Notes: generated by a model from the sequence alone, not told the origin. 64,000 bases of DNA from Pararhizobium sp. (GCA_017794825.1 CP051237.1:1612001-1676000), one strand, 5' to 3'; numbered from the stretch's first letter, positions 1 to 9,800 are shown. A program made the numbers and translations.

Positions 1-357
1 GACGCGCTTTTGCTTGTCGCGCCAACGGCCTTTTCCGTTTACGGGGTCCTGGCGATGTGGGGGATCGCGCTGACTGCAGCCCTCGTCATTCTGCGTCACC
101 GTTTGGGATTGCGCTATGCGACGTGGCGTCTTGTCCATAATGGTCTGGCAGCCATCGTCGTTGCGGCGACCGTCACCCATGCGTTGCAGATCGAAGGCGC
201 AATGGGAATCGTTTCAAAATGGGGGCTTTGCCTCGCCGTGATCGCAGCAACCGGCGCGACGCTGATCGATCTTCGTCTGATCAGGCCATTGTTCGCCCGG
301 AAGGACGACTGGAGACAACCTGACCCCGAAGACAGAAAGCAAAAGACCGGCGAGTGA
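1..357 (+). CDS. Ferric-reductase-like transmembrane protein, C-terminal part
   Basis: The frame is open from the first base of the window, so the gene starts upstream. The visible 118 residues hold about three hydrophobic helices (roughly residues 12-31, 45-63 and 70-92) and a charged cytoplasmic tail. In the middle helix two histidines lie 14 residues apart (VHNG...THAL). That spacing matches the paired haem-ligand histidines of ferric reductase/NADPH oxidase-type membrane domains. No FAD or NAD domain follows, so this would be the membrane-only form. A hairpin terminator overlaps its stop codon. The assignment is tentative because the N-terminal half is outside the window. Confidence 0.55.
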   Translation, partial: DALLLVAPTAFSVYGVLAMWGIALTAALVILRHRLGLRYATWRLVHNGLAAIVVAATVTHALQIEGAMGIVSKWGLCLAVIAATGATLIDLRLIRPLFARKDDWRQPDPEDRKQKTGE

Positions 358-370
358 TCCGCCGGCCTTT
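342..370. terminator. Bidirectional intrinsic terminator between convergent genes
   Basis: An 11-bp stem with one mismatch (342-352 with 360-370) encloses a 7-nt loop. It has an A-rich 5' flank and a CTTTAAAA 3' flank, so it can terminate both the ferric-reductase-like gene, whose stop codon lies in the loop, and the convergent phasin gene. Confidence 0.7.
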
Positions 371-396
371 AAAACACTATCGATGATGGGCTGCTG

Positions 397-852
397 TCAG
401 GCGGCCGTGAAGCTCTTGGCTGCCTTTTCATAGGCTGCCTTGCCTGGCTTGGCGACATCTTCGGCGACCTTGCGCGCGGTGTCCTGGAAGCCCTTGACCT
501 GGTTGACGGCGCTCTCGGCCTGGCTGCGAACAAAGGCGGTTTGGAGTTCGATGAATTCGGCGACCGACTTGACGCCCATAAGCGATTCAAGATGCGTCAG
601 CGAACTGTCGGCGGTTGACCGAACAGAGTCGATGGCCTTGAGACCCATCTCAACGGTTCCGGCCTGTGCGGATTCCAGAGTCTGCTCAACCGTCTTGGTA
701 GCATCTTCGGCAGCAGTCTTGAACTTGTCATAAGCTTCCTTCGACTGGCTCATGCCCTTCTCGGTGAATTCACGATAGGAATCGCCGAATTTGGCGGGAT
801 CGAAAGCTGTGAATGCAAATACGTCGTCAGTGGTGGTTTTTCTGGTAGCCAT
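397..852 (-). CDS. Phasin family protein (polyhydroxyalkanoate granule surface)
   Basis: This is a 151-residue, alanine-, lysine- and glutamate-rich, almost wholly helical protein of the phasin_2 type. It has the typical core motif FIELQTAFVRSQAES and an amphipathic coiled-coil pattern. Phasins coat poly-3-hydroxybutyrate granules and control their size. The ATG at 852 is chosen because a strong AAGGAAGGAG ribosome-binding site precedes it; the in-frame ATG at 906 lacks one and lies only 5 nt from the proposed -10 box. A sigma70-like promoter overlaps a PhaR-like double operator just upstream, suggesting repression that is lifted when polymer is present. The acetoacetyl-CoA synthetase elsewhere in the window fits PHB turnover. 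Confidence 0.88.
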   Translation of the reverse strand: MATRKTTTDDVFAFTAFDPAKFGDSYREFTEKGMSQSKEAYDKFKTAAEDATKTVEQTLESAQAGTVEMGLKAIDSVRSTADSSLTHLESLMGVKSVAEFIELQTAFVRSQAESAVNQVKGFQDTARKVAEDVAKPGKAAYEKAAKSFTAA

Positions 853-910
853 TTTGGCGCTCCTTCCTTGGGCCCTCTCAAGAGGCGCCCGGTTTCGTTG
901 GTTCAAATCC

Positions 911-939
911 TATATAGGACATTCTATTGTGCATTGCAA
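911..939 (-). promoter_or_regulatory. Predicted sigma70 promoter of the phasin gene
   Basis: On the minus strand the -35 box TTGCAA (934-939) and the -10 box TATATA (911-916) are separated by exactly 17 bp. The -35 box lies inside the right-hand repeat of the PhaR-like operator, so a bound repressor would block RNA polymerase. Confidence 0.55.
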
Positions 940-959
940 CATATTTTTGCATTGCACAA
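927..959. promoter_or_regulatory. PhaR-like double operator
   Basis: Two copies of TGCATTGCA, extended to TTGTGCATTGCAA (927-939) and TTGCATTGCACAA (947-959), form an inverted repeat with centres 20 bp apart, about two helical turns. The TGC-rich palindrome resembles published PhaR sites upstream of phasin genes in other alphaproteobacteria. The assignment to PhaR is inferred. Confidence 0.6.
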
Positions 960-1046
960 AATATCGTTAACCCTTTTGGCAGGAAATCAGGCGCAGAAGG
1001 CCCTGCAAAGCCGCGTCGATATGGACCCGGACCGGGTTGCGGCCTA

Positions 1047-1061
1047 TTAACAGAGTCTTAA
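1047..1061. promoter_or_regulatory. Perfect CtrA box (TTAA-N7-TTAA) overlapping a GANTC site
   Basis: TTAACAGAGTCTTAA matches the full CtrA consensus with exact 7-bp spacing, 107 bp upstream of the PdhS-like kinase ATG. The spacer contains GAGTC, a GANTC site of the CcrM methyltransferase. This places the kinase plausibly under cell-cycle control. Confidence 0.6.
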
Positions 1062-1168
1062 TAAGTGCACAGGCTCGGGAACCGGCGCGCCGGCGCCAGC
1101 CTTTAAATTGACAATCGCGCAGCAGATCCAGGTGTCGGCTGCAGGTGGGTTGAAACGCAGGTGAGAGA

Positions 1169-4100
1169 ATGCCGTCACGGCAATATCCCTTCATCGACAT
1201 AGCGGTTCACGACCGAATCCGGGAGGGTTTCGCCGGAGGAGACGCTCAGGTGCTGCTTGCGCAGAACCTGACCGAGTTGCTTTGGGTCAACGGCGCCGGC
1301 GCTCATCTTTTCGGCTACGCAAATCTCTACGACTTTCTCGAAGAAGGCCTTGCCTCGGGATCGGCCACATTCCGGCAGATCCAGAGCGCCGCTCGGTCCG
1401 CCGAGCGCTCAGGCCAGTCGGTTCCGTATCGATTTGCAATGCGCATCGGTTCGGGCTTCCGCCGCCCCATGCTTTCGGCGAGCATGGAGCGGATAGAGCT
1501 TTCCGGCGGAGAGCCTGCCTTTTTGCTGACCTGTGCGCAGGAAAAAGTTTCTGAAACCCCTGAAGACCGCGCGGGCCACATGATCAGCGGCTTCGAGGAT
1601 ACCGGCACGCATGCGGCGGTGCTGGATGGAGACGGACGCATCGTCGCCTCTACACAATCATTCCAGCGGCTCGACATGGACGACACGACCCGCAGACGCC
1701 TGATCGAGGATGTCGCCCGCGACACCGACAGGCTGGTCAAACACCCGGTGCGCACTGCGCTCGGCTATCTGCCGGCGGCCATCGCCCGGATAGATGACGA
1801 CAATGCGCTCCACCTGATGTTCGCAGTCGAAATGTCGATCGGGAACCTGGACCCGCTGCCCGAACCTGAAGTCGCCCCGAACGTTTCGAATTCCGTTCCA
1901 CCGCCTCAGGTCGAAACCGATGCAACGTCGGAAGACGAGACAGACGCGCCCGAACCGGAATTGGATCAGCCTACTGTCGCTGTGGAGATGCTGAACAAGG
2001 ATTTCGTCGATCCGTCTCCAAACGCGCCTTCGTCTGCCGCCGACGAACCGCAGGCGAATGGTTTCGACCCGCGGACATCAACAACAGATGACGAAGCAGA
2101 ACCGGCGAGTGTCGCAAACGCGGAGAAAGGCGACGACGCGGACAAAGACGCCGCTTCGCAATCATCATCGGAAGCAGAACGTCCGCCGAGCAAAGAAGAG
2201 GCGGAGATCACGGTCGCTTCGGCAGACAACTTCATATTCAACCCTCATAGTCGCCCGGTCCGCTTTCTATGGAAAATCGATGCGGACAGACGATTCACCG
2301 AAATATCGCCCGAATTCGCGGATGTCGTCGGACCCAACGCCGCCGATGTTGTCGGGCGCAAGTTCAGCGATGTCGCGCAGGTTTTCAACATCGATCCGAA
2401 GCACGAGATCGTCGAGTTGCTGCAGCGTCGAGACACCTGGTCGGGCAAGACCGTATTCTGGCCGATTCAGGGAACGGAAATGCGCGTTCCGGTGGATCTC
2501 GCGGCGTTGCCGACCTATTCGCGCGAGCGGGTGTTCGACGGCTTTCGCGGGTTCGGCATTGTGCGCTGCTCCGATGCGCGCAACGACCCCGAACGCATCG
2601 GCATGGCTCTGACCGATGACGCCAAGCCGGCGACGCCGATCAACACGACTGAGGAACCGGATCCGTCGGTTTCCGACATGTCGGAAGAGGAAGTTGCGCC
2701 CGCCTCCGGAACAGTCGAAGCCGTTGAGGTAGATGAAACGGAGATCCGGCCCGAATCCGAAAAGGTGATACAGCTCGAGGATCGCCGCACCAGGACGAGG
2801 CCGGGCCTCAGCAACGCCGAAAAAATGGCGTTCCGGGAAATTGCCGAGAAACTCGGTCATTCGACCGACGAACTGCCTGCTTTCGGCAAGAGAAGCAATT
2901 CTGACATCGAAGAGCCGACCGAGCCGGAGCAAGACCTCGCTCCGAACGAACCGGAGACGTCTGTCGTCAATGAGGATATCCCCGTTGACGATAACAGCTG
3001 CGAAACATTGCCGCCGCCGGAAGAGGAACTTCCTGAGTTTCCGGCGCCCGAGCCGGCGTCCGGTCGAGAACTCTTCGCGGAAGAACTGGACCGGATCGAC
3101 GTTCCGACGATCATCCACAACGGATCCAGCATCTATTTCGCCAATGAATCGTTCAAGCTTCTGACGGGTTTCGATGGCGCGGAGGACGTCAACAAGACGG
3201 GCGGACTTCCTGTTATTCTCGGCCGCGTGGAGGACGATGACGACCTCGACGCCGGAAACGCGGCGATGACCTTGCACACGCTGCACGGCCGGTCCGTCGA
3301 GGTCGATGCGAAACTCCGATCTGTCATCTGGCAGGGAAAAAAGGCGCTGATGCTGTCGCTCGTTCCGCTGGCGACCGACGCGGAGCAATCCCCGGACGAG
3401 CCGTCGGAAATTGCGGAGGAGGAACCGGACCTTTCCGTAGAAAGCGACTCTGGCGAATACCGGAAGGTCGCAGCGCTGGAAGTGGAAGTGAACGAGTTGC
3501 GCTCCATCCTGGAAACAGCAACCGACGGCGTGGTGCTGCTTGGTCAGGACGGAACGATCCGGTCGCTGAACCGGTCGGCTTCGGCGCTGTTTGACTACGA
3601 CGAGGACGAGATTCGCGGCAAGCCGTTCTCCTATCTGTTCGCGCATGAAAGCCAGCGCGCCGTCAGGGACTATCTCGCGAGCCTTTCCGATCATGGCGTG
3701 GCCAGCGTGCTCAATGACGGCAGGGAGGTTATCGGGCGCGAGGCGTCCGGGCGTTTCCTGCCGCTTTTCATGACCATCGGCCACCTGTCCGGTTCGAATG
3801 GTCATTGCGCCGTCATGCGCGACATTACCCAATGGAAACGGGCCGAAGAGGAATTGAAGAGCGCCAAGCGCGAAGCGGAATCCGCCAGCCTCCACAAATC
3901 GGAATTCCTGGCTCGGGTCAGCCACGAAATCCGCACGCCGCTGAACGCGATCATCGGTTTTTCCGATTTGATGGCCGAGCAGCGTTTCGGTCCGATCGGC
4001 AGCCCACGGTACGTGGAATATGCAAACGACATAGGGCGTTCCGGCAAGCATGTGCTGGAAATCGTCAATGATCTGCTCGATATATCCAAGATCGAGGCCG

Positions 4101-4594
4101 GCGAACAGGAACTGGATTTCGCAGCCATCTCGCTCAACCAGACGCTGCTCGACGCCGTGGCGATTCTCCAGCCGCAGGCCAACAGGCAGCGCGTCATCAT
4201 CCGCACCAGCCTGTCATCCGCGGTGCCTGATGTCGTCGCCGATCGGCGTTCGATCAAACAAATCGCGATCAATATTCTTTCGAACGCCGTGCGCTTCACG
4301 CCGGCCGGCGGACAGGCGGTCGTCTCGTCGTCCTATGAAAATGATGGCGGCGTCGTCGTGCGCATTCGCGACACGGGCGTCGGAATGTCGGACCAGCAAC
4401 TGGCCGACGCAATGAAGCCGTTCCGCCAGGTCTCGGAAAGCGCGCGCCCGCGCGGAGAAGGCACGGGTCTCGGCCTGCCGCTCGCCAAGGCGATGACCGA
4501 GGCCAACCGGGCGCAGTTCTCGATGGATTCAAAACCCGGCGCCGGCACCATCGTGGAAATCCGCTTTCCCCCGCAGCGAGTGCTGGCGGAGTAG
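1169..4594 (+). CDS. pdhS: PdhS-like multi-PAS sensor histidine kinase
   Basis: This is a 1141-residue cytoplasmic kinase with no signal peptide or membrane helix. The N-terminus (YPFIDIAVHDRIREGF...AQVLLAQ) resembles Brucella PdhS. PAS-like segments lie near residues 360-465, 640-750 and 785-890, joined by long acidic Pro/Glu-rich linkers. The HisKA domain has its H-box (SHEIRTPLNAIIGF) with the phosphoaccepting His near residue 919, followed by the FGPIG...YANDI signature of DivJ/PleC/PdhS kinases. The catalytic domain has an N-box (NILSNAVRFTP), G1 (DTGVGM) and G2 (GEGTGLGL). Such kinases act on DivK to control CtrA and polarity. No response regulator is adjacent, and a CtrA box lies upstream. 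The exact paralogue (PdhS or a sister) is not certain. Confidence 0.75.
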   Translation: MPSRQYPFIDIAVHDRIREGFAGGDAQVLLAQNLTELLWVNGAGAHLFGYANLYDFLEEGLASGSATFRQIQSAARSAERSGQSVPYRFAMRIGSGFRRPMLSASMERIELSGGEPAFLLTCAQEKVSETPEDRAGHMISGFEDTGTHAAVLDGDGRIVASTQSFQRLDMDDTTRRRLIEDVARDTDRLVKHPVRTALGYLPAAIARIDDDNALHLMFAVEMSIGNLDPLPEPEVAPNVSNSVPPPQVETDATSEDETDAPEPELDQPTVAVEMLNKDFVDPSPNAPSSAADEPQANGFDPRTSTTDDEAEPASVANAEKGDDADKDAASQSSSEAERPPSKEEAEITVASADNFIFNPHSRPVRFLWKIDADRRFTEISPEFADVVGPNAADVVGRKFSDVAQVFNIDPKHEIVELLQRRDTWSGKTVFWPIQGTEMRVPVDLAALPTYSRERVFDGFRGFGIVRCSDARNDPERIGMALTDDAKPATPINTTEEPDPSVSDMSEEEVAPASGTVEAVEVDETEIRPESEKVIQLEDRRTRTRPGLSNAEKMAFREIAEKLGHSTDELPAFGKRSNSDIEEPTEPEQDLAPNEPETSVVNEDIPVDDNSCETLPPPEEELPEFPAPEPASGRELFAEELDRIDVPTIIHNGSSIYFANESFKLLTGFDGAEDVNKTGGLPVILGRVEDDDDLDAGNAAMTLHTLHGRSVEVDAKLRSVIWQGKKALMLSLVPLATDAEQSPDEPSEIAEEEPDLSVESDSGEYRKVAALEVEVNELRSILETATDGVVLLGQDGTIRSLNRSASALFDYDEDEIRGKPFSYLFAHESQRAVRDYLASLSDHGVASVLNDGREVIGREASGRFLPLFMTIGHLSGSNGHCAVMRDITQWKRAEEELKSAKREAESASLHKSEFLARVSHEIRTPLNAIIGFSDLMAEQRFGPIGSPRYVEYANDIGRSGKHVLEIVNDLLDISKIEAGEQELDFAAISLNQTLLDAVAILQPQANRQRVIIRTSLSSAVPDVVADRRSIKQIAINILSNAVRFTPAGGQAVVSSSYENDGGVVVRIRDTGVGMSDQQLADAMKPFRQVSESARPRGEGTGLGLPLAKAMTEANRAQFSMDSKPGAGTIVEIRFPPQRVLAE

Positions 4595-4706
4595 CACTTC
4601 CAATATGTCTGTTGGGTCGTCTTTGGTTTGCAAAAGGCGAGACGCATTTTCTGCAGCGTTGACGAATATTATATAAACCTTATATTATAAGCCAAACCTG
4701 ATAATT

Positions 4707-4787
4707 TATGAGATATTCACGCCGGTTGCCGACGCACTTTACGATGTTCATCTCGAAGAGCTTGGAAAAGAAGGGCTGATCAAGTGA
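4707..4787 (+). pseudogene. 3' remnant of a RelE/HigB-type toxin gene
   Basis: The last 26 codons before the antitoxin read YEIFTPVADALYDVHLEE and end GKEGLIK-stop. This matches the usual C-terminus of RelE/ParE-superfamily (HigB-like) toxins, whose tails carry ADxLYDxHLxEL. The frame is closed by a TAA a few codons upstream (4671-4673) in an AT-rich stretch, and no start or catalytic core remains. The stop overlaps the antitoxin GTG, the arrangement expected of an intact toxin-antitoxin operon. I infer that the toxin body was deleted. Confidence 0.6.
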
Positions 4788-5113
4788 GCGGACGCAAACC
4801 ATTTCGGGAGTTGACGCAAGATTGGAGTGAGGAGAGGCGCCTCGGTTTGGAGGAACGCGTCACAACGCTATTGCAGGAGGTTCAGGAGGCGGAATTGTCC
4901 GAATTGCGGAAAGCCCTGAAAATCTCCCAGACGGAACTGGCGACGGTGCTTGGCAAATCTCAGGGCGCTGTCGCCCAACTGGAACAGCGCACTGACATGA
5001 AGATCAGCACATTGAGGGAAACGATAGAAGCGCTGGGCGGGCGCCTCGAACTGGTTGCGAATTTTCCGTCCGGCAAGATCACGCTCTCCAATCTTGGTCA
5101 ATCCGCCGAATAG
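4784..5113 (+). CDS. XRE-family antitoxin-like regulator (orphan)
   Basis: This 109-residue protein has an N-terminal helical region (EELTQDW-like, ELSELRKALKISQTEL) leading into an XRE helix-turn-helix (QTELATVLGKSQGAVAQLEQRTDM, about residues 48-72). It ends with the STLRETIEALGGRLELVANFP tail typical of HigA-like antitoxins. The GTG start overlaps the stop codon of a toxin remnant by 4 bp. In family members the protein neutralises the toxin and represses the operon. Here only the regulator is intact, so it may act as an anti-addiction module or a lone repressor. The AT-rich segment 4670-4705 may be the promoter. Confidence 0.75.
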   Translation: MSGRKPFRELTQDWSEERRLGLEERVTTLLQEVQEAELSELRKALKISQTELATVLGKSQGAVAQLEQRTDMKISTLRETIEALGGRLELVANFPSGKITLSNLGQSAE

Positions 5114-5197
5114 CGGACGGACTTGCGCTTAAACGCCTATGTGTGAAAGAAGACGCGGAAAGGCGCACCTGGATCCGTTGGCGCAAGACAAAGACAG

Positions 5198-6886
5198 ATG
5201 GCTCATTTCCCGTTGACTGCTTCAAGACCCGCGCGCAGCGGCTCAGCCCTGCCCATCCTTGCGCTTGTCATTTCGGTTTTCGTTCTTATCCCCGTCGTCG
5301 CCCTGTTCATTATCGCCCTGACCGGAACCGCACAGGACTGGCCTCACCTGATCCGCTATGTGATTCCGCGTTCGGTCTGGACGACTATTCTCCTGCTTGC
5401 CGGCGTCGCGGTCTTGTCGGGTTCCATGGGGATCCTTTCGGCCTGGCTTGTTGTTTCCTGCGATTTCCCGTTGCGTCGGCTGCTCTCCTGGGCGCTGGTC
5501 CTGCCCTTTGCAGTTCCGACCTACCTCGCCGCCTACGCCTATGTCGAATTCCTCGACTATACCGGCCCCGTTCAGAGCGCGATACGCGCGATCTTCGGAT
5601 ACACATCAGGCTCGGAATACAGCTTTCCGGAGGTGAGGTCCCTCTGGGGAGCGGCGATGATCCTCTCTTTCGTGCTGTTTCCTTATGTCTATCTTACCTG
5701 CCGGGCCGTCTTCCTGATGCAGGGCAAGGCGGCTGTCGATGTCGCCCGAACATTGGGCGTCGGGCGGTTCGGCGCATTTTTTCGTGTGCAATTGCCGATG
5801 GCGCGCCCTGCTCTCGCCATTGGCATAACCCTCGCGCTCATGGAGTCGCTGAACGACATCGGCGCCGTGGAGTATCTGGGCGTCAACACGCTTACTTTTT
5901 CGATCTACGACACATGGCTCAATCGCGGCAGCCTGGCCGGCGCCGCCCAGATCGCATGCGCAATGCTGATCATCGCCTTCGGATGCGTCGTTCTGGAACG
6001 GTGGGCGCGGAGGCGCCAGCGCTTCAACATCGCGCGTACGACCGGAGCCGTTTTCGACACGGTTCCGCAAAAACTGACTGGTCCGACCGCATGGGCGGCG
6101 ACGCTCGCATGCGCCCTGCCCGTCCTAGCGGGGTTCGGAATTCCGGTTTATGTGCTCGGCGGTTTCGCCCTGAGAAGGCTCGAGCAGTTTGCCGGCGAGC
6201 GCCTCTATTCCGCACTGTTCGACAGTCTTTACGTCTCCACGCTCACCACGGTCATCACCGTCCTGATGGCGTTCGTTATCGCCTATGCGGCGCGCGTTTC
6301 CGGCAGCAGGATCGTCGCCTATACCGGCCGCATCGCATCCTTTGGCTACGCCATTCCGGGAACCGTGCTCGCGCTTGGCGTTCTGATCCCGCTTGCGAGT
6401 CTGGACAATCTGATCAATCTGGCGTCCGAACAGATGTTTGGCGTCAACGTCGGACTGCTTCTGACAGGATCGGGCGCCGCCATCATCTACGCCTGCAGCA
6501 TCCGTTTCCTCACCATGGCGGAAGGTTCGGTGGACGCCGGTTTCCAGAAGCTTTCGCCCAACCTGGACATGGCTGCGCGGACCCTCGGGCGCAACCGCAG
6601 CCAGACCTTCATCTCCGTGTTGTTGCCGATGATGCGCCCGGCGGCGATGACCGCCGCGCTTCTGGTGTTTGTCGACACGATGAAGGAACTGTCGGCGACG
6701 CTGCTTCTCAGACCCTTCAACTTCAATACGCTGGCGACCCTGGTCTATGAAGACGCGTCACGGGCGCGCGTCGAGGACGCCGCGCCGGCGGCGCTGATCA
6801 TCATGCTCGTCGGCGTCCTACCCGTCATCCTGATTTCCAGGACGGCGATCCGGCGGCCATCCGGCGCTCCGCTTTACAGAGGTTGA
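5198..6886 (+). CDS. Iron(III) ABC transporter permease, fused two-domain (FbpB/SfuB type)
   Basis: This 562-residue inner-membrane protein has about 12 hydrophobic helices arranged as two tandem BPD_transp_1 domains. Each carries a cytoplasmic EAA-like loop: AAVDVARTLGVGRFGAFF near residue 180 and DMAARTLGRNRSQTF near residue 460. Fused permeases of this length serve Fe3+ uptake (Fbp/Sfu/Hit) and sometimes thiamine or 2-aminoethylphosphonate uptake. Neither a binding protein nor an ATPase gene is adjacent, so the partners must be elsewhere. The start has a weak Shine-Dalgarno. The 3' end overlaps the convergent RND gene by 13 bp. Confidence 0.85.
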   Translation: MAHFPLTASRPARSGSALPILALVISVFVLIPVVALFIIALTGTAQDWPHLIRYVIPRSVWTTILLLAGVAVLSGSMGILSAWLVVSCDFPLRRLLSWALVLPFAVPTYLAAYAYVEFLDYTGPVQSAIRAIFGYTSGSEYSFPEVRSLWGAAMILSFVLFPYVYLTCRAVFLMQGKAAVDVARTLGVGRFGAFFRVQLPMARPALAIGITLALMESLNDIGAVEYLGVNTLTFSIYDTWLNRGSLAGAAQIACAMLIIAFGCVVLERWARRRQRFNIARTTGAVFDTVPQKLTGPTAWAATLACALPVLAGFGIPVYVLGGFALRRLEQFAGERLYSALFDSLYVSTLTTVITVLMAFVIAYAARVSGSRIVAYTGRIASFGYAIPGTVLALGVLIPLASLDNLINLASEQMFGVNVGLLLTGSGAAIIYACSIRFLTMAEGSVDAGFQKLSPNLDMAARTLGRNRSQTFISVLLPMMRPAAMTAALLVFVDTMKELSATLLLRPFNFNTLATLVYEDASRARVEDAAPAALIIMLVGVLPVILISRTAIRRPSGAPLYRG

Positions 6887-9800
6887 GCGGTTTCTTCCTT
6901 CGCCGCGGCCGGCCGATCCTCAGGCGTCTCGAGGGGAGCGCCGAGTTCCTTGCGGGAAATGAAGGTGTAGAACATCGGCACCACGAACAGGGTGAACGCC
7001 GTTCCGACGAGTATGCCGGTGAAAATCACCAGTCCCATGGAATAACGCGCCGCCGCTCCTGCCCCTTCGGCGGTGATCAGCGGCACAACGCCGAGCGCCA
7101 TGGCGGCGGTGGTCATCAGAATCGGACGCAGGCGCACCTTCGCGGAAGCGACAATCGCCTCGCGACGGGACAGGCCGTTTTCCTCGCGCTGCTGATTGGC
7201 GAACTCGACGAGCAGGATCCCGTGTTTGGTGATCAACCCGACCAGCGTGATGAGGCCCACCTGGGTGTAGATGTTGAGCGTTCCCAGCCCGATATTGAGC
7301 GGGATTATCGCTCCGAATATCGACAGCGGCACCGACATCAGGATGATGAACGGATCGCGGAAGCTTTCGAACTGCGCGGCCAGAACCAGGTAAATGATGA
7401 CAACGGCCAGTGCGAAAGCGATCAGAATCGTGTTGCCTTCCGTTTTCTCCAGCCGGGACTGGCCCGAATAGTCGATAAAGAAGCCTTCGGGCAACAGGGG
7501 CCGGGCGATATCCTCGATCAACGCCAAACCTTCGCCGGTTGTAACGCCGGGAAGCGGCAGGGCCGAAATCGTCGCGGAATTCAGCTGGTTGAACTGTTCA
7601 ATCGCCGCCGGCGACGCATTGGTCGAAATCTTGATAACCGCCGACAACGGCACCATGTCGCCAGTGATGCTGCGGACGAAATACTGTCCGACCGCTTCCG
7701 GATTGTTACGGTAGCGATCGGGCACCTGCATGATGATGTCGTAGCTGTTGGAGTCGCGATCGAACTGCGCGATCGAACCGCCGCCGACGAGCAGCCCGAG
7801 CGTCGTGCCGATGTCGCTGATCGGCAGATTCAGCGAAGCCGCGCGATCCCGGTCAATGGTCACGGTGACTTCCGGCGCATCATAGGCCAGAGAGTTCTGG
7901 ACGACGATGAAACGTCCGGACGCCATCGCCTCCTGCTTGATCTGCTCGGCGACCTCGTAGACCTGACTCGGATCCCCGATCGACTGGATCACCACGGAAA
8001 TCGGCAAACCGCCGCCGGATCCCGGCAAGGACGGCGGAGAAAACACCAGCGCCTCGACGCCGGCGACCTTTGAAAGCCGCGCCTGGATATCGGCCTGGAT
8101 CTCCTTTTGCGACCGGTCGCGTTCGCTCCAGTCCTTGAAGGCCCAGACGGCGATTGCGCTGTTGGTTTGTCCGGAAAATCCTACGATCTGGAAGTCCTTG
8201 TCGAGTTCCGGAATGTCCTTCGTCAACTCGCGAATCTGGTCGGCGTAGAGGTCGGTGTACTCGCTGGTCGCGTAACGCGGCGCATTGATCAGCGCAAACA
8301 GGGCGCCGGCGTCTTCTTCCGGAGCGAGTTCGCTCGATGTCTTTGTGAACATGAAGACCGTAACGCTCACAAGAGCAATGACGACGAGAAGCGTGACCGG
8401 ACGATACTTCAGAGACCCGGCGACAAGACGCTCGTAGCGCTCGGAAATCCATTCGAAACAGCGGTCGACGAAATTGGCGAACCTGCTCTGCTGGCCGGCC
8501 TTCAGAAGCCGCGCGCTCATCATCGGCGTGATCGTCAGGGCGACGACGCCGGAAATGATCACCGCGCCCGCAAGCGTCAGGGCGAATTCCCTGAAGAGAG
8601 CGCCGGTCAGGCCGCCGGTAAAGGCAAGCGGCGCGAAAACCGCGGCGAGCGTGATCGTCATGGCGATGACGGCGGAGGAGATCTCCTGCATGCCGGTAAA
8701 GGCGGCCTGCATGGGCGACAGGCCTTCCTCGATATGACGATGAATGTTCTCGACGACCACGATCGCATCGTCCACCACAAGGCCGATCGCGAGCACCATG
8801 GCCAGCAGCGACAGCAGGTTGAGCGAATAATCCATCATCAGGAGAAGGAAGCAGACGCCGATGAGAGACAGAGGAATCGTCACCACCGGCATGAGCACCG
8901 ACCGGAAGGAGCCCAGGAACAGCAGGATCACCACGATTACGATGATCACGGCTTCGCCGATGGTCTTGAAGACCTCCTCGATCGAGGCGCTGATCGTTTC
9001 GGTGGAATCGTAAACCAGGGCGATCGACATGCCCTCGGGCAAGCTTGCCTGGATGGCCGGCAATTCTTCGATGACTGCGGACGCGGTATCCAGCGGATTG
9101 GCCGCCGGCGTCTGGTAGATGCCGACGAAGGTGCCGCCCTGGCCGTTGATGTTGACGATGGTGTCGTTGTTTTCGGCGCCGAGTTCGACCTCGGCGACGT
9201 CTCGCAGCCGCACGACCTTGCCGTCTTCCGACTTGACCGGCAGTTCGGAGAAGGCGTCCTCGGTCTGCAGCGTCGATCTCAGGGTAATGGAATAGGCGAC
9301 GTATTCGTTCTCTGTCTTGCCGGGCGCGGACAGGAAATTCGACGCATTGATGGCGGCGAGAACCTCGGATGCGGTGATGCTGTGGGCGGCCAGTTTGACA
9401 GGGTCGATCCAGACCCTCATCGTATAGTCCGCGGCGCCCAGGATCTGGACGTCTGCGACGCCCCTGACCGTGGACATGCGGGGCCTGATGACGCGTTTGA
9501 TGTATTCGGTCAACTGCTCCGAAGTCATGTTCGGATTCTGCATGGACAGATACATCAGCGCGAAGGTCTGGCCCGTTCCCTTGACGATCGTGGGGTCTCG
9601 CGCGTCCGCCGGCAAGTCGCCGCGCACCTGCTGCACCTTCGAGAGCACCTCCGTCAGGGCGACGTCGGGATTTGAGCCCAGGCGCATGTGAACCGTTACG
9701 ACGCTGGTTGACGGCAGGCTTTGAGACGTGACGTAGTCGATGTTTTCCGTCGTCGCGACGGCGGCTGCGACCGGCGCGCTAATGAAGCCCTGGACGAGAT

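Noticed and set aside
1082..1093. CCGGCGCGCCGG palindrome upstream of the kinase
   Set aside because: GC-only palindromes of this size are expected by chance in such DNA, and no partner site was found.
2267..4051. Minus-strand open frame of 594 codons inside the kinase gene
   Set aside because: It is an antisense shadow of the PdhS-like coding sequence with no family motifs.
8107..9675. Plus-strand open frame of 522 codons opposite the RND permease
   Set aside because: It is Asp/His/Arg-rich antisense of a well-supported RND gene.
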